Positions 1 through 9,354 are shown, counted from the stretch's first letter. The stretch: 64,000 nucleotides of DNA from Pseudomonas lurida (GCF_002563895.1 NZ_PDJB01000001.1:5129501-5193500); one strand, 5' to 3'. Numbers and translations are program-made. The notes: generated by a model from the letters alone, not told the origin.

Positions 1-84
1 CACCCGCTGTCTGGCCTGAGAGTCTTTCGTGTTACGCAGGGGTATGCCAAACTCAGCGCCTTTCGGGCCTGCTTAACAGGATTT

Positions 85-897
85 ATGCTCCCTTTGTCAC
101 CCAGTTTGCTACCCAGCCTCGCCGCCGCCATCTTGTATGCCGCTGCGACCCTCTATCAGGGCACTCGTCTGGCCCAAGGCGCCAAGGCCGACAAACGCCT
201 GCTGGTAGGCCTTGGCGTCCTCGCCCTGCTGGCCCACGCTGCCAGCCTGTTCACGCATTTGATGACGCCGGTCGGCCTGGGCCTGGATTTTTTCAGCGCC
301 GCCAGCCTGATTGCCGCCGCCGTCATCGCACTGACCCTGATGGCCTGCTACCGGATTCCCGTCGAGAACCTGCTGGTGCTGCTCTTCCCGCTGGGAATGC
401 TGACGGTGCTGCTGGCGCAATTCGCGCCGACCGGCACCGTACAGGTGATTGACGAAGAGCCGGGCATCCTCGCGCACATCCTGCTGTCGATCCTCGCCTA
501 CGGCATGTTCACCATCGCGGTGTTCCAAGCCTTGCTCCTGCTGCTGCAGGACCACCAGCTCAAGCACAAGCACCCGTCCGGGCTGATCAAGAACTTCCCA
601 CCGCTGCAAACCATGGAAAGCCTGCTGTTCGGCTTCCTGTGGGCCGGCTGGACACTGCTGTCGCTGTCGCTGATCTCCGGCTGGCTGTTCGTCGAAAACC
701 TCTTCGCCCAACACCTGGTGCACAAAACCCTGCTGGCGTGCCTGGCCTGGGTAGTGTTCAGTGTCTTGTTGTGGGGCCGTAACCGCCTCGGCTGGCGCGG
801 GCACAAGGCGATTCGCTGGACCCTGGCCGGTTTCTGCCTGCTGATGCTGGCCTATTTCGGCAGCAAGCTGGTTCGCGAATACATCCTGCATATCTGA
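85..897 (+). CDS. CcsA/YpjD-like inner-membrane protein (cytochrome c assembly family)
   Basis: A 270-residue, almost entirely hydrophobic protein with about eight predicted membrane helices, resembling the YpjD/HemX branch of the cytochrome c assembly (CcsA/CcmC) family. Family members have heme-handling type folds, but the precise role of this stand-alone branch is not settled. Conserved-looking histidines lie in the helix after 'DEEPG' (about residue 130) and near 'AQHLVHK' (about residue 210), where the family carries candidate heme ligands. The ATG is the first in frame after a 'CAGGA' ribosome-binding-like sequence. It ends 12 bases before the CBS-domain gene, so the two are probably co-transcribed. 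In Pseudomonas this pair usually sits beside ffh, which would lie just left of the window. Confidence 0.85.
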   Translation: MLPLSPSLLPSLAAAILYAAATLYQGTRLAQGAKADKRLLVGLGVLALLAHAASLFTHLMTPVGLGLDFFSAASLIAAAVIALTLMACYRIPVENLLVLLFPLGMLTVLLAQFAPTGTVQVIDEEPGILAHILLSILAYGMFTIAVFQALLLLLQDHQLKHKHPSGLIKNFPPLQTMESLLFGFLWAGWTLLSLSLISGWLFVENLFAQHLVHKTLLACLAWVVFSVLLWGRNRLGWRGHKAIRWTLAGFCLLMLAYFGSKLVREYILHI

Positions 898-909
898 CGG
901 GCAGCGATC

Positions 910-2148
910 ATGGATAACTTGCCCCTGGGGCCAATGCTAGCGGTAGTCGCCTTGCTGGTTTTGTGGGCGGCGCTGTTTACCGCCATCGAAGCCGCGCAAC
1001 AACATTTACTGGCCCTGCGCCCCGGTACACGCCAGGGCGACAAGGCTGCCGCCCGCCTGAACTTTCCACGCCACAGCCTGATCCTGTGCAACAGCTTGTG
1101 CCGCGCTGCGGTAGTGATCCTCTGCACGCTGCTGGCGATCTACGCCTGGGCACAGAATGGCCCATGGCTCGGCTGGCTGATCTCGTGTGCCCTGTTGCTG
1201 ATATTCGCCGACTACCTGCCACGCACCCTGGCCACTCGCTACCCACAAGCAGTGCTAGGCTTTGGCAATACGCTGTTGGGCGTACCGTTGAAAATCCTCT
1301 ACCCCCTGGCCTGGCTGCTCAATGGCATCAGCCTGTTGCTGCTCCGTCCGTTTGCGCGCAAGGCCGGCGTGGTGAAGAAAAGCGATGAACCGCTGCCCGA
1401 CCACGACGACGAGCCTGAACCCAATACCGACGAAGGCCGCACGCCACGCATGCCCGGTATCCACGCGCTGGACAACATCACCGTGAATGACATCCTGGTG
1501 CCGCGCAGTGAAGTGGACGGCATCAACCTGGATGACTCGATCGAGGACATCATCGAGCAACTGCGCACCTCCCCACGTACGCGCCTGCCGGTGTTCCACA
1601 GTGATATCAACCAGGTGCAGGCCGTGCTCAACACCCGGCAGATCCAGCACCTGCTGCCCGACGCCAGCCTGACCAAAGAGGCATTGCTCGCCGCCTGCCA
1701 CGAACCCTACTTCGTCCCGGAAAGCACGCCCCTGCAACTGCAACTGCTGAACTTCCACAAACAGCAGCGGCGCCTGGGCATGGTGGTGGACGAATACGGC
1801 GAAGTGCTTGGCATTGTCACGCTGGAAGATATTCTCGAAGAAATCGTCGGCGAATTCGAAAGCGAACAGAGCGCGGACAACCCGCACATCGAGGCCCAGC
1901 CCGATGGCCGCTACATCATCGACGGTGCCGCCTCGATCCGCGAACTGAACAAGAGCCTGAGCTGGCACCTGCCCAGCGACGGCCCCAAGACCCTCAACGG
2001 CCTGGTCACCGAAGCCCTGGAGACCATCCCGGACTGCGCGGTGTGCCTGAAGATCGGCCGCTACCGCCTGGAGATCCTCGAGACCGAGGACAACCGGGTG
2101 AGCAAGGTGCTGATCTGGCATACCAGCCGAATGCCCGTCGCCGCCTGA
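910..2148 (+). CDS. CorC/HlyC family protein (DUF21, CBS pair, CorC_HlyC domain)
   Basis: A 412-residue protein in the standard arrangement of CNNM/CorB-type transporters. An N-terminal DUF21 membrane domain with about four helices covers residues 1-140. A charged linker follows, then a CBS pair (about 190-320, opening with 'NDILVPRSEVDGINLDD' and closing with 'DEYGEVLGIVTLEDILEEI'), then a C-terminal CorC_HlyC transporter-associated domain (about 330-405). Relatives are linked to magnesium or cobalt efflux and to ion homeostasis, with nucleotide sensing by the CBS pair. The hemolysin label in old annotations is misleading. The length is normal and no catalytic motif is expected. The short gap to the upstream gene implies one transcript. 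Confidence 0.9.
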   Translation: MDNLPLGPMLAVVALLVLWAALFTAIEAAQQHLLALRPGTRQGDKAAARLNFPRHSLILCNSLCRAAVVILCTLLAIYAWAQNGPWLGWLISCALLLIFADYLPRTLATRYPQAVLGFGNTLLGVPLKILYPLAWLLNGISLLLLRPFARKAGVVKKSDEPLPDHDDEPEPNTDEGRTPRMPGIHALDNITVNDILVPRSEVDGINLDDSIEDIIEQLRTSPRTRLPVFHSDINQVQAVLNTRQIQHLLPDASLTKEALLAACHEPYFVPESTPLQLQLLNFHKQQRRLGMVVDEYGEVLGIVTLEDILEEIVGEFESEQSADNPHIEAQPDGRYIIDGAASIRELNKSLSWHLPSDGPKTLNGLVTEALETIPDCAVCLKIGRYRLEILETEDNRVSKVLIWHTSRMPVAA

Positions 2149-2212
2149 TCGACCTTGATCAAGCCAGCTCCCACGCTGACCGGGCCACCTTCCAAAGATC
2201 CTCGCCAGCCCC

Positions 2213-2242
2213 TTGTTGGATTCGCAAACCCCTTCCTATAAT
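2213..2242 (+). promoter_or_regulatory. Candidate sigma70 promoter for the MHS transporter
   Basis: TTGTTG (2213-2218) and a consensus TATAAT (2237-2242) are separated by 18 bases. This leaves a leader of about 180 bases before the transporter start at 2430. The leader contains no gene I recognise. A 10-base inverted repeat (2243-2252 with 2343-2352) begins right at the promoter edge. Confidence 0.6.
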
Positions 2243-2429
2243 CGGGGCGGCTTACCAGAGCCGCGCCCGACCGCGTGCTACCCGCACTGAACGCGTCCAG
2301 GCACCGCTTCACCGTGTCTGACCGGTGTTCGCTCCCATCCCGAGCCGCCCCGCGCACTACCCTGATCCATGGGTGTTCGACCAATAATAATCCGCGTCCA
2401 AACGCGCAATGACCATCAGGGATACCGCC

Positions 2430-3740
2430 ATGAGCACCACCTACCACGAGGCCGCGACCGCCGCCCCGACCAACTCGACTGCACGGGTCGCCACGGCGAG
2501 CATCGTCGGCACCGCCATCGAGTTCTACGACTTCTATATCTACGCCACGGCTGCTGCGCTGGTGATCGGACCGGTGTTCTTCCCGCAGAGCTCCGGCACG
2601 GCGCAGATGCTGGCCTCGTTCCTGACCTTCGGTATCGCCTTCATCGCCCGCCCACTGGGCTCGGCATTGTTCGGCCACTTCGGCGACCGCATCGGGCGTA
2701 AATCAACCCTGGTGGCCTCGCTGCTGCTGATGGGCGTGTGCACCACGCTGATTGGCCTGCTCCCCGGCTATGACAGCATCGGTGCCTGGGCGCCGATCCT
2801 GTTGTGCGTACTGCGCTTCGGCCAAGGGCTTGGCCTGGGGGGCGAATGGGGCGGCGCGGCGCTGTTGGCGACCGAAAATGCGCCCAAGGGCAAACGCGCC
2901 TGGTTCGGCATGTTCCCGCAACTCGGCCCTTCGATCGGTTTCCTGGCGGCCAACGGTTTGTTCCTGATCCTGGCCATGAGCCTGAACGACGAGCAGTTCC
3001 GCAGTTGGGGCTGGCGCATTCCGTTCATCCTCAGCGCTGCGCTGGTGATGGTCGGCCTGTATGCGCGGCTGAAGCTGCATGAAACGCCGGTGTTCGCCAA
3101 CGCCGTGGCCAAGGAAGCCCCGGTCAAAGTGCCGCTGGTGGAATTGTTCAGCCAGCACTGGCTGCCGGTATTGCTGGGCGCCGCGTCGATGGTGGTGTGC
3201 TATGCGCTGTTCTACATCACCACGGCGTTCTCCCTGAGTTACGGCGTTTCCACCTTGGGCTACAGCCGCGAAACCTTCCTCGGCCTGCTGTGCTTCGCCG
3301 TGCTGTTCATGGGGCTGGCGACACCGCTGGCAGCCTTGGCCAGCGATCGCTACGGGCGCAAACCGGTGCTGATCGTCGGTGCAATCCTGGCGATTCTTTC
3401 AGGCTTTACCATGGAACCGCTGCTCACCCACGGGTCCACTTGGGCCGTGGCGCTATTCCTGGCGTTGGAGCTGTTCCTGATGGGCGTGACCTTCGCGCCG
3501 ATGGGCGCGCTGCTGCCAGAACTGTTCCCGACCCGCGTGCGTTATACCGGCGCTTCGGCGGCCTATAACCTGGGTGGTATTGTCGGGGCGTCGGCGGCAC
3601 CGTTCTTCGCGACCAAGCTGGTGGCGATGGGTGGCCTGAGTTATGTCGGTGGGTATGTGTCGGCGGCAGCATTGCTCAGCTTGATTGCTGTGCTGTGCCT
3701 GAAAGAGACGCGGGATAACGATTTGAACAAGGTTGCCTGA
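2430..3740 (+). CDS. MFS transporter, metabolite:H+ symporter (MHS) family
   Basis: A 12-helix major facilitator of the MHS subfamily, which moves organic acids, proline or betaine with protons across the inner membrane. Visible signatures are 'GTAIEFYDFYIY' in helix 1, the loop 2-3 motif 'GDRIGRKSTL', the extended 'RFGQGLGLGGEWGGAALL' motif in helix 4 and the repeat loop motif 'DRYGRKPVL' near the middle. I chose the ATG at 2430 because 'CAGGGA' lies about ten bases upstream. An in-frame ATG at 2409 would add seven residues but has no ribosome-binding sequence. The substrate cannot be told from sequence. The gene is monocistronic: it has its own promoter and is followed by a REP pair. Confidence 0.85.
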   Translation: MSTTYHEAATAAPTNSTARVATASIVGTAIEFYDFYIYATAAALVIGPVFFPQSSGTAQMLASFLTFGIAFIARPLGSALFGHFGDRIGRKSTLVASLLLMGVCTTLIGLLPGYDSIGAWAPILLCVLRFGQGLGLGGEWGGAALLATENAPKGKRAWFGMFPQLGPSIGFLAANGLFLILAMSLNDEQFRSWGWRIPFILSAALVMVGLYARLKLHETPVFANAVAKEAPVKVPLVELFSQHWLPVLLGAASMVVCYALFYITTAFSLSYGVSTLGYSRETFLGLLCFAVLFMGLATPLAALASDRYGRKPVLIVGAILAILSGFTMEPLLTHGSTWAVALFLALELFLMGVTFAPMGALLPELFPTRVRYTGASAAYNLGGIVGASAAPFFATKLVAMGGLSYVGGYVSAAALLSLIAVLCLKETRDNDLNKVA

Positions 3741-3748
3741 TCGACCGC

Positions 3749-3832
3749 TTTCGCGAGCAAGCCCGCTCCCACATTTTGATCGGTGCCCGACTTGGCAATG
3801 CGATCGAATGTGGGAGCGGGCTTGCTCGCGAA
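3749..3832. repeat. REP pair (REPIN) between the MHS transporter and purT
   Basis: Two inverted copies of a REP element: 3750-3776 reads TTCGCGAGCAAGCCCGCTCC..., and 3807-3832 is its inverse, ...GGAGCGGGCTTGCTCGCGAA. A spacer of about 30 bases separates them. It lies between two convergent genes. Confidence 0.9.
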
Positions 3833-3845
3833 GGGCGCGACGCGG

Positions 3846-5027
3846 TTACAGCTCTACTACAACCGCCTTCGAAGCACGGGTGGCCTTGGCCCGAGCCGCT
3901 TCAATCGACTCATCCCGCGCCAATGCCACACCCATGCGACGCTGGCCGTTCACTTGCGGCTTGCCAAACAGACGCAACGCCGTGTCCGGCTCGCTCAACG
4001 CGGCGCCCAGGTTGGCGAACGCCGTCTGGGTCGACTGCCCTTCCACCAGAATCACCGCCGAAGCCGAAGGCCCGAACTGACGGATCAATGGGATAGGCAA
4101 GCCCAGGATGGCGCGCGCGTGCAGCGCGAACTGCGACAGGTCCTGGGAAATCAGGGTCACCAGGCCGGTGTCATGCGGACGCGGCGAGACTTCGCTGAAC
4201 CACACCTGATCACCCTTGATGAACAACTCCACGCCAAACAGGCCACGCCCCCCCAGGGCCTCGGTCACCGCTTTGGCAACGCGCTCGGATTCGGCCAAGG
4301 CAATCGGGCTCATGGCCTGCGGCTGCCAGGATTCCTGGTAATCGCCTTTCTCCTGACGGTGACCGACTGGCGCGCAGAAGGTGGTGCCGCCGATGTGACG
4401 TACGGTCAGCAGGGTAATTTCGTAGTCGAAGTCGATAAAGCCTTCGATGATCACGCGACCTTTACCCGCACGACCGCCTTCCTGGGCGTAGTCCCAGGCT
4501 TTCTGCACGTCCTCGGCGCTGCGCAGCAGGCTCTGGCCCTTGCCCGACGAACTCATCACCGGCTTGACTACGCACGGGAAGCCCAGGTCCTGGACGGCCT
4601 TGCTGTAGTCTTCGAAGGTATCGGCGAAGTGGTACGGCGAGGTCGGCAGGTCCAGCTCTTCGGCGGCCAGGCGGCGGATGCCTTCGCGGTTCATGGTCAG
4701 CGAGGTGGCACGCGCGGTCGGGATCACGGTGAAGCCTTCGGCCTCCAGTTCCACCAGGGTGGCAGTGGCGATGGCTTCGATTTCCGGCACGATGAAGTGC
4801 GGTTTTTCCGCTTCGATCACCGCACGCAGGGCGGCGCCATCGAGCATGTTGATCACGTGGCTACGGTGCGCCACCTGCATGGCGGGCGCGTTGGCGTAGC
4901 GATCCACGGCAATCACTTCAACGCCCAGGCGTTGCAGTTCGATTACCACTTCCTTGCCCAGCTCACCGCAGCCACACAGCAAAACGCGGGTCGCGGTTGG
5001 CGACAATGGAGTTCCGATTCGGGTCAT
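3846..5027 (-). CDS. purT: Formate-dependent phosphoribosylglycinamide formyltransferase (GAR transformylase 2)
   Basis: PurT formylates GAR in purine biosynthesis using formate and ATP instead of formyl-tetrahydrofolate. The 393-residue protein has the expected length and ATP-grasp layout. The N-terminal pre-ATP-grasp domain opens with '[14 protein letters not shown]', followed by an '[13 protein letters not shown]' segment. The ATP-grasp core contains '[15 protein letters not shown]' (about residues 150-165) and '[24 protein letters not shown]' split across the active site, with E and N/D metal ligands in the usual places. It stands alone, followed by a REPIN and facing the MHS transporter convergently. 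Purine genes purL, guaA and guaB also lie in this window but in separate units. Confidence 0.97.
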   Translation of the reverse strand: MTRIGTPLSPTATRVLLCGCGELGKEVVIELQRLGVEVIAVDRYANAPAMQVAHRSHVINMLDGAALRAVIEAEKPHFIVPEIEAIATATLVELEAEGFTVIPTARATSLTMNREGIRRLAAEELDLPTSPYHFADTFEDYSKAVQDLGFPCVVKPVMSSSGKGQSLLRSAEDVQKAWDYAQEGGRAGKGRVIIEGFIDFDYEITLLTVRHIGGTTFCAPVGHRQEKGDYQESWQPQAMSPIALAESERVAKAVTEALGGRGLFGVELFIKGDQVWFSEVSPRPHDTGLVTLISQDLSQFALHARAILGLPIPLIRQFGPSASAVILVEGQSTQTAFANLGAALSEPDTALRLFGKPQVNGQRRMGVALARDESIEAARAKATRASKAVVVEL

Positions 5028-5096
5028 CTCAGGTCCTCAGGGGAGCGGATCATGGGGAGAAAGGCCGGCATTTTACATGAACTGTAAAAATTGGCT

Positions 5097-5564
5097 TCAG
5101 TTGACGACGGCTCGCTTGCGCACACGCCAGGCCATGATCAGCCACACCACCGTGACCCCGGCGAATTTCGACACCAGCGCGGTGCCCGCCACCGCCGGGG
5201 TGAGCGCGCCAATCAGGCCGAAGAAGATAAACGTGTCGAGGGGGATGCTCAGCGCCGAACTTATCCACAGGCGATCGTGCAGCGGGCGCTTGGTGATACT
5301 GAACACCAGCCAGTCGATGCACTCGGACACCGCGAACGCCGTGGCGCTGGCCAGGGCAATGGACGGGTCGGAGGTGATGTACGACAGCACCAGCGCCGCC
5401 AGCATCGCAATGATTGCGCCGTGGCCGAAGCGGGTTTGCACCATATCGCGCAGGATGAATACCAGGCCACCCCAGGCGGACCAGATGACGTCCAGGTGCG
5501 GGGCGGTGGAGAAGGCGAAATTGATCAGCACGACGCTGCTGATGTAAGCGATCAGGAAGAGCAT
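5097..5564 (-). CDS. Small VUT-family membrane protein (queuosine-precursor-transporter-like)
   Basis: A 155-residue integral membrane protein with five or so hydrophobic segments. The middle segment 'GLVFILRDMVQ', the later 'AFAVSECIDWLVFS' and the 'SIPLDTFIFFGLIG' segment match the vitamin-uptake-transporter (VUT/YhhQ-like) family pattern, with charged residues inside helices. YhhQ homologues import preQ0/preQ1, but short members such as this occur in several genomic settings and in phages, and their substrates are mostly unproven. It is upstream of purT on the same strand, with a gap of about 70 bases. I am fairly sure of the family, less of the function. Confidence 0.65.
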   Translation of the reverse strand: MLFLIAYISSVVLINFAFSTAPHLDVIWSAWGGLVFILRDMVQTRFGHGAIIAMLAALVLSYITSDPSIALASATAFAVSECIDWLVFSITKRPLHDRLWISSALSIPLDTFIFFGLIGALTPAVAGTALVSKFAGVTVVWLIMAWRVRKRAVVN

Positions 5565-5633
5565 GGGGGATGGACCTGTGAACAGGGGGCACAGGGTACT
5601 TCACATTTGGAAATATGTCGTCTGGGAGGGCCC

Positions 5634-5720
5634 CCTCGCGGGCAAGCCCATTCCCACAGTTGATTGCGTTTTTCCTGTAGGAATGCGGTCGACATGTGGG
5701 AGCAGGCTTGCTCGCGAAAG
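5634..5720. repeat. REP pair (REPIN)
   Basis: Inverted REP copies at 5634-5659 (CTCGCGGGCAAGCCCATTCC...) and 5694-5720 (...GAGCAGGCTTGCTCGCGAAAG). They lie just past the 3' end of the DUF1289 gene and upstream of the VUT-family gene. The left copy has drifted from consensus (ATTCCC instead of GCTCCC). Confidence 0.85.
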
Positions 5721-5727
5721 CGGTCTA

Positions 5728-5939
5728 TCAGGCGCCGGATATCCCCGGAGTCACCCACACCAACCCACCCGCCACCGCCCGCTCATGGCACAACCCCAAC
5801 ACCACCCGGCGTTCGGCATTATCCATGCGGCCCCAACGCGTAATCTCATCCACCGTACGCTGGCAGCCGGTACAGATATCGTCCTCGTCCAGCGCGCAAA
5901 TATTCACACAGGGCGAGGCTACAGGTCGTTCAACTGCAC

Positions 5940-5943
<4 letters not shown>
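5728..5943 (-). CDS. DUF1289 family protein
   Basis: A 71-residue protein with the DUF1289 cysteine pattern: '[21 protein letters not shown]' contains four cysteines in the first 30 residues, followed by '[15 protein letters not shown]'. The pattern suggests a small metal-binding or Fe-S-like domain, but no function is established for the family. Its ATG overlaps the stop codon of the gamma-carbonic anhydrase gene (ATGA), so the two are translationally coupled. Confidence 0.85.
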
Positions 5944-6464
<521 letters not shown>

Positions 6465-6500
6465 GGTTTTCCCTCACGGCTTTGCCATTCAAGCGATGGC

Positions 6501-7103
6501 TTAGATATTGATGAAGCTCTTGGGTGGCTGGTGCAGGCTGATCTTGGCGTCGTCATAGAGCAGATTGATCAGCTCGACGATCATGATTGCCGTCAGCCCC
6601 CAGATCTTGTATTCGCCGAACCGATAACTGGGCACGTACCAACTGCGCCCCTGGTAATCGATCCGGTGGGTATGTTCGCGTGGGTCTTGTCGGAAAAACT
6701 CCAACGGCACGCTGAAAACGGCGGCAATCTCGGCATCGTTGGCCAGGTATTCGACGTAATCGGGGATGACGCCGACATACGGTGTCACTCGAATGCCATG
6801 CAGGGAGATCAAGGGGCTCAGCGGGCCAATCACTTCGACCAGCCCGGGCGGCAGGCCGATTTCCTCCTCGGCCTCGCGCAGCGCGGTGAAGATCAGGTCC
6901 GGGTCTTCGGGGTCGCGGCGCCCACCGGGGAAGGCCACTTCGCCGCCATGGGTGGACAGGCCACTGGCGCGCAGGGTAAGGATCAGCTCAGGTTCGTCAC
7001 TGCGGGTAATTGGCACCAGCACCGCGGCCTCGGGGAAACGCCCGTCGGTTTCCAGCGTATGGGGAGTGTGATTGCTTACCCGGCGAAGTAGCTCGTCCAG
7101 CAT
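6501..7103 (-). CDS. Nudix CoA pyrophosphatase (NudL/YeaB-like)
   Basis: A 200-residue Nudix hydrolase. The Nudix box is complete: 'GGRRDPEDPDLIFTALREAEEEIGL' begins at about residue 60, split here as G-x5-E-x7-REAxEExGL. Upstream lie the features of the coenzyme A subgroup ('LTLRASGLSTHGGEVAFPGG'), which hydrolyse CoA and its esters to phosphopantetheine and 3',5'-ADP. It is first in the leftward set with the gamma-carbonic anhydrase and is divergent from the second Nudix gene, sharing a 146-base intergenic region. Length is typical. Confidence 0.88.
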   Translation of the reverse strand: MLDELLRRVSNHTPHTLETDGRFPEAAVLVPITRSDEPELILTLRASGLSTHGGEVAFPGGRRDPEDPDLIFTALREAEEEIGLPPGLVEVIGPLSPLISLHGIRVTPYVGVIPDYVEYLANDAEIAAVFSVPLEFFRQDPREHTHRIDYQGRSWYVPSYRFGEYKIWGLTAIMIVELINLLYDDAKISLHQPPKSFINI

Positions 7104-7249
7104 GAGTCATCTCGGTCTGTTGGCTACCTTGCATCATGCACCAAAGCGTGCGGGTGCCCAACCCCAAAACCCGTGCGGTGTCGCTAAACGACAACTTGCA
7201 GCGCCTTGCCTGTCACGCCAAGATAGACGCACTTTCCAGGAACCCCAGC

Positions 7250-7798
7250 ATGAATTTCTGCAGCCAGTGCGGTAAACCGGTTACCCAACGCATCCCCGAA
7301 GGCGACGGCCGCCTGCGCTTTGTGTGTGATCACTGCTCGACCATCCACTACCAGAACCCCAATATCGTCGCCGGCACCGTGCCGGTGTGGGGCGACAAAG
7401 TGCTGCTGTGCCGCCGCGCCATCGAGCCGCGCCTGGGTTACTGGACCCTGCCCGCGGGCTTCATGGAAAACGGCGAGACGGTGGAACAGGCCGCCATGCG
7501 CGAAACCCTGGAAGAAGCCTGCGCCCGGGTGCATAACCTGAGCCTCTACACCCTGATCGACGTGCCGCATATCAACCAGGTGCATATCTTTTACCGCGCC
7601 GACCTGCTCGACCCGGACTTCGCCGCCGGCCCCGAAAGCCTGGAAGTGCAACTGTTCGACGAAGCCGACATCCCTTGGTCCGAGCTGGCTTTCCGCACGG
7701 TCGGGCGTACCCTGGAATACTTTTTCGCTGACCGCAGGCTGCAGTCGTTCCCGGTGCGCAGCGAGGCCGTGCCGCCAATGGGCAAGCCTGCGCCATGA
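7250..7798 (+). CDS. Zinc-ribbon Nudix hydrolase
   Basis: A 182-residue protein that starts with a four-cysteine zinc ribbon ('MNFCSQCGKPV' and 'FVCDHCSTIHY'), then a Nudix fold with the box 'GFMENGETVEQAAMRETLEEA' (19 residues of it in the standard G-x5-E-x7-RE-x2-EE pattern) at about residues 75-95. This ribbon-plus-Nudix layout resembles the C-terminal half of NADH pyrophosphatase NudC but lacks its N-terminal domain, so the substrate is open. I chose the ATG at 7250 because 'CCAGGA' precedes it at the right distance and it places the ribbon at the N-terminus. The L,D-transpeptidase follows immediately. Confidence 0.85.
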   Translation: MNFCSQCGKPVTQRIPEGDGRLRFVCDHCSTIHYQNPNIVAGTVPVWGDKVLLCRRAIEPRLGYWTLPAGFMENGETVEQAAMRETLEEACARVHNLSLYTLIDVPHINQVHIFYRADLLDPDFAAGPESLEVQLFDEADIPWSELAFRTVGRTLEYFFADRRLQSFPVRSEAVPPMGKPAP

Positions 7799-7818
7799 CA
7801 CAAGGGATACCCGTTTTG

Positions 7819-8322
7819 ATGCGTTGGTTACTGGTGCTGCTCTGCCTTTCATTCGCCACACTGGCGCCAGCCTCCACGGTGCAAACCCTGGGCGGTAAAA
7901 CCGTCGAAAAAGTCCTGGTGCTCAAGTCCGCGCACCAGTTGCAGTTGATCAACGACGGCAAGCCGTTCAAGACCTACCGTATTTCCCTGGGTAAAAACCC
8001 CAAGGGCCACAAGTTGATCGAGGGTGACCGCCGCACGCCAGAGGGGCTCTACTGGATCGACTGGCGCAAGACCAGCGACCGCTTCAACCTGGCCATGCAC
8101 ATCTCCTACCCGAACATCAGCGACGCCGCCCGCGCGCGCCGCGAAGGGGTCAAGCCCGGCAGCATGATCATGATCCACGGCACGCCCGACACCGAGGATT
8201 ACCCGGAGCAGTGGTTCCACACCCTGGACTGGACCGACGGCTGCATCGGCATGCGCAATGTGGATATGCGCGAAGTCTGGAACCTGGTCAAGGACGGCAC
8301 CCTCATCGAGATTCGGCCGTAG
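7819..8322 (+). CDS. L,D-transpeptidase (YkuD) family protein, exported
   Basis: A secreted YkuD-domain protein of 167 residues with a clear signal peptide ('MRWLLVLLCLSFATLAPAS'). The catalytic motif is intact: 'HGTP' supplies the histidine and 'TDGCIGMRN' the nucleophilic cysteine. Family members crosslink peptidoglycan 3-3 or attach lipoproteins. This short form resembles YafK/DpaA-like proteins, some of which cleave rather than form such links. The start at 7819 follows 'AAGGGA'. An upstream ATG at 7795 overlaps the preceding stop codon (ATGA) and would add eight residues before the signal peptide. It probably shares a transcript with the Nudix gene. Confidence 0.87.
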   Translation: MRWLLVLLCLSFATLAPASTVQTLGGKTVEKVLVLKSAHQLQLINDGKPFKTYRISLGKNPKGHKLIEGDRRTPEGLYWIDWRKTSDRFNLAMHISYPNISDAARARREGVKPGSMIMIHGTPDTEDYPEQWFHTLDWTDGCIGMRNVDMREVWNLVKDGTLIEIRP

Positions 8323-8437
8323 TCGCGTACCGTTCGTAAAATAATCTGAAAATAATTCCTGCCCCTGGCAGCGCTTGCCGGTGAATACCAGTTCACCCCC
8401 GCGCGCTGCACACTTCTGCGCGCAATAAAGACCTCTC

Positions 8438-8455
8438 TAATACCACTTGATACCA
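8438..8455. promoter_or_regulatory. Upstream NagR-type operator copy
   Basis: TAATACCACTTGATACCA is the near-exact reverse complement of the operator at 8511-8529, one base shorter in the middle. The two sites are about 73 bases apart centre to centre, roughly seven helical turns. That spacing would suit repression by looping or cooperative binding by a dimeric GntR/UTRA regulator. Confidence 0.7.
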
Positions 8456-8504
8456 GGCACCAATAGAGCGCCCTGAAAACGGCACTTGCACCGTTTGGGC
8501 AGCA

Positions 8505-8533
8505 TTGACATGGTATTTAAGTGGTATTAATTT
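8505..8533 (+). promoter_or_regulatory. Candidate promoter of the nag operon
   Basis: A perfect TTGACA (8505-8510) is followed, 17 bases on, by TAATTT (8528-8533). The spacer is almost exactly the operator at 8511-8529, so repressor and RNA polymerase could not both bind. Confidence 0.7.
8511..8529. promoter_or_regulatory. NagR-type operator in the promoter spacer
   Basis: TGGTATTTAAGTGGTATTA contains two TGGTAT half-motifs in direct orientation within an imperfect dyad. It recurs in inverted orientation at 8438-8455 and lies between the -35 and -10 elements. Assignment to NagR rests on position and the GntR/UTRA family of the adjacent gene. Confidence 0.7.
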
Positions 8534-8585
8534 CCGGCCCACACCGGGCGACAACACTCCAATAACCGCATCGGAAACCTCACAG

Positions 8586-9344
8586 ATGAATCCCATCCTG
8601 ACGCTGCGTCCCGACGACAAGCAATCCACGCCGCTGTACCTGCAATTGGCGCGCAACCTCGAAGCGGCCATCCACGCCGGCCAGTGGAAATCCGAGCAGG
8701 CACTGCCCTCGGAACGCGCCCTCAGCGAGCAATTGAGTATTTCGCGAGTGACCGCGCGTAAAGCGCTGGAAGTGTTGTTTGCCCAAGGCCTGATCCGCCG
8801 CAGCCAGGGTTCCGGCACCTTTATCACGCCGCGCCTGGAACAACCGCTGTCACGCCTGTCGGGCTTCAGCGAGATGCTGCGGCTGAAGGGGTTTGTCCCC
8901 ACTTCCCAGTGGCTGGAACGCGACATCACCCCACCGACCCACGAAGAGCTGATCCGCCTGGGCCTGTCGCCCACCGACAAAGTGGCGCGCCTCAAACGCT
9001 TGCGCAAAGCCGATGACACCGTCATGGCGATTGAAATGACTGCCATGCCCGCCTCCGTGCTGCCGCACCCGCAAGCCATCGGCAATTCGCTGTACGAGTA
9101 CCTGGAAGGCATCGGCAAACCCGTGGTGCGCGCCCTGCAGCATATCCAGGCAATCAACGCCTCGGACGAGTTCGCCAAGCTGGTGGGCATCGCCCCCGGC
9201 ACCGCCATGCTGCTGATGACCCGGGTTGGCTACACCGCCGACAACACGCCCATCGAAATCACCGACACCTACTGCCGCAACGACTACTACGACTTCGTCG
9301 CAGAACTGCGCCGCCATGACTATTCCGCTGAACTGCGAACCTAG
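8586..9344 (+). CDS. nagR: GntR/UTRA transcriptional regulator of N-acetylglucosamine use
   Basis: A 252-residue HutC-subfamily GntR regulator. The winged helix (residues 12-80, with 'LPSERALSEQLSISRVTARKAL') is followed by a UTRA ligand-binding domain (about 100-245, ending in 'TDTYCRNDYYDFVAEL'). In relatives, GlcN6P or GlcNAc6P releases the repressor. It is the first gene of its operon and sits directly behind a promoter whose spacer carries a matching operator, so autoregulation is likely. The ATG at 8586 gives the usual N-terminus 'MNPILTLRPDD'. It is separated from nagA by only 10 bases. Confidence 0.88.
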   Translation: MNPILTLRPDDKQSTPLYLQLARNLEAAIHAGQWKSEQALPSERALSEQLSISRVTARKALEVLFAQGLIRRSQGSGTFITPRLEQPLSRLSGFSEMLRLKGFVPTSQWLERDITPPTHEELIRLGLSPTDKVARLKRLRKADDTVMAIEMTAMPASVLPHPQAIGNSLYEYLEGIGKPVVRALQHIQAINASDEFAKLVGIAPGTAMLLMTRVGYTADNTPIEITDTYCRNDYYDFVAELRRHDYSAELRT

Positions 9345-9354
9345 AGAACTGCCC

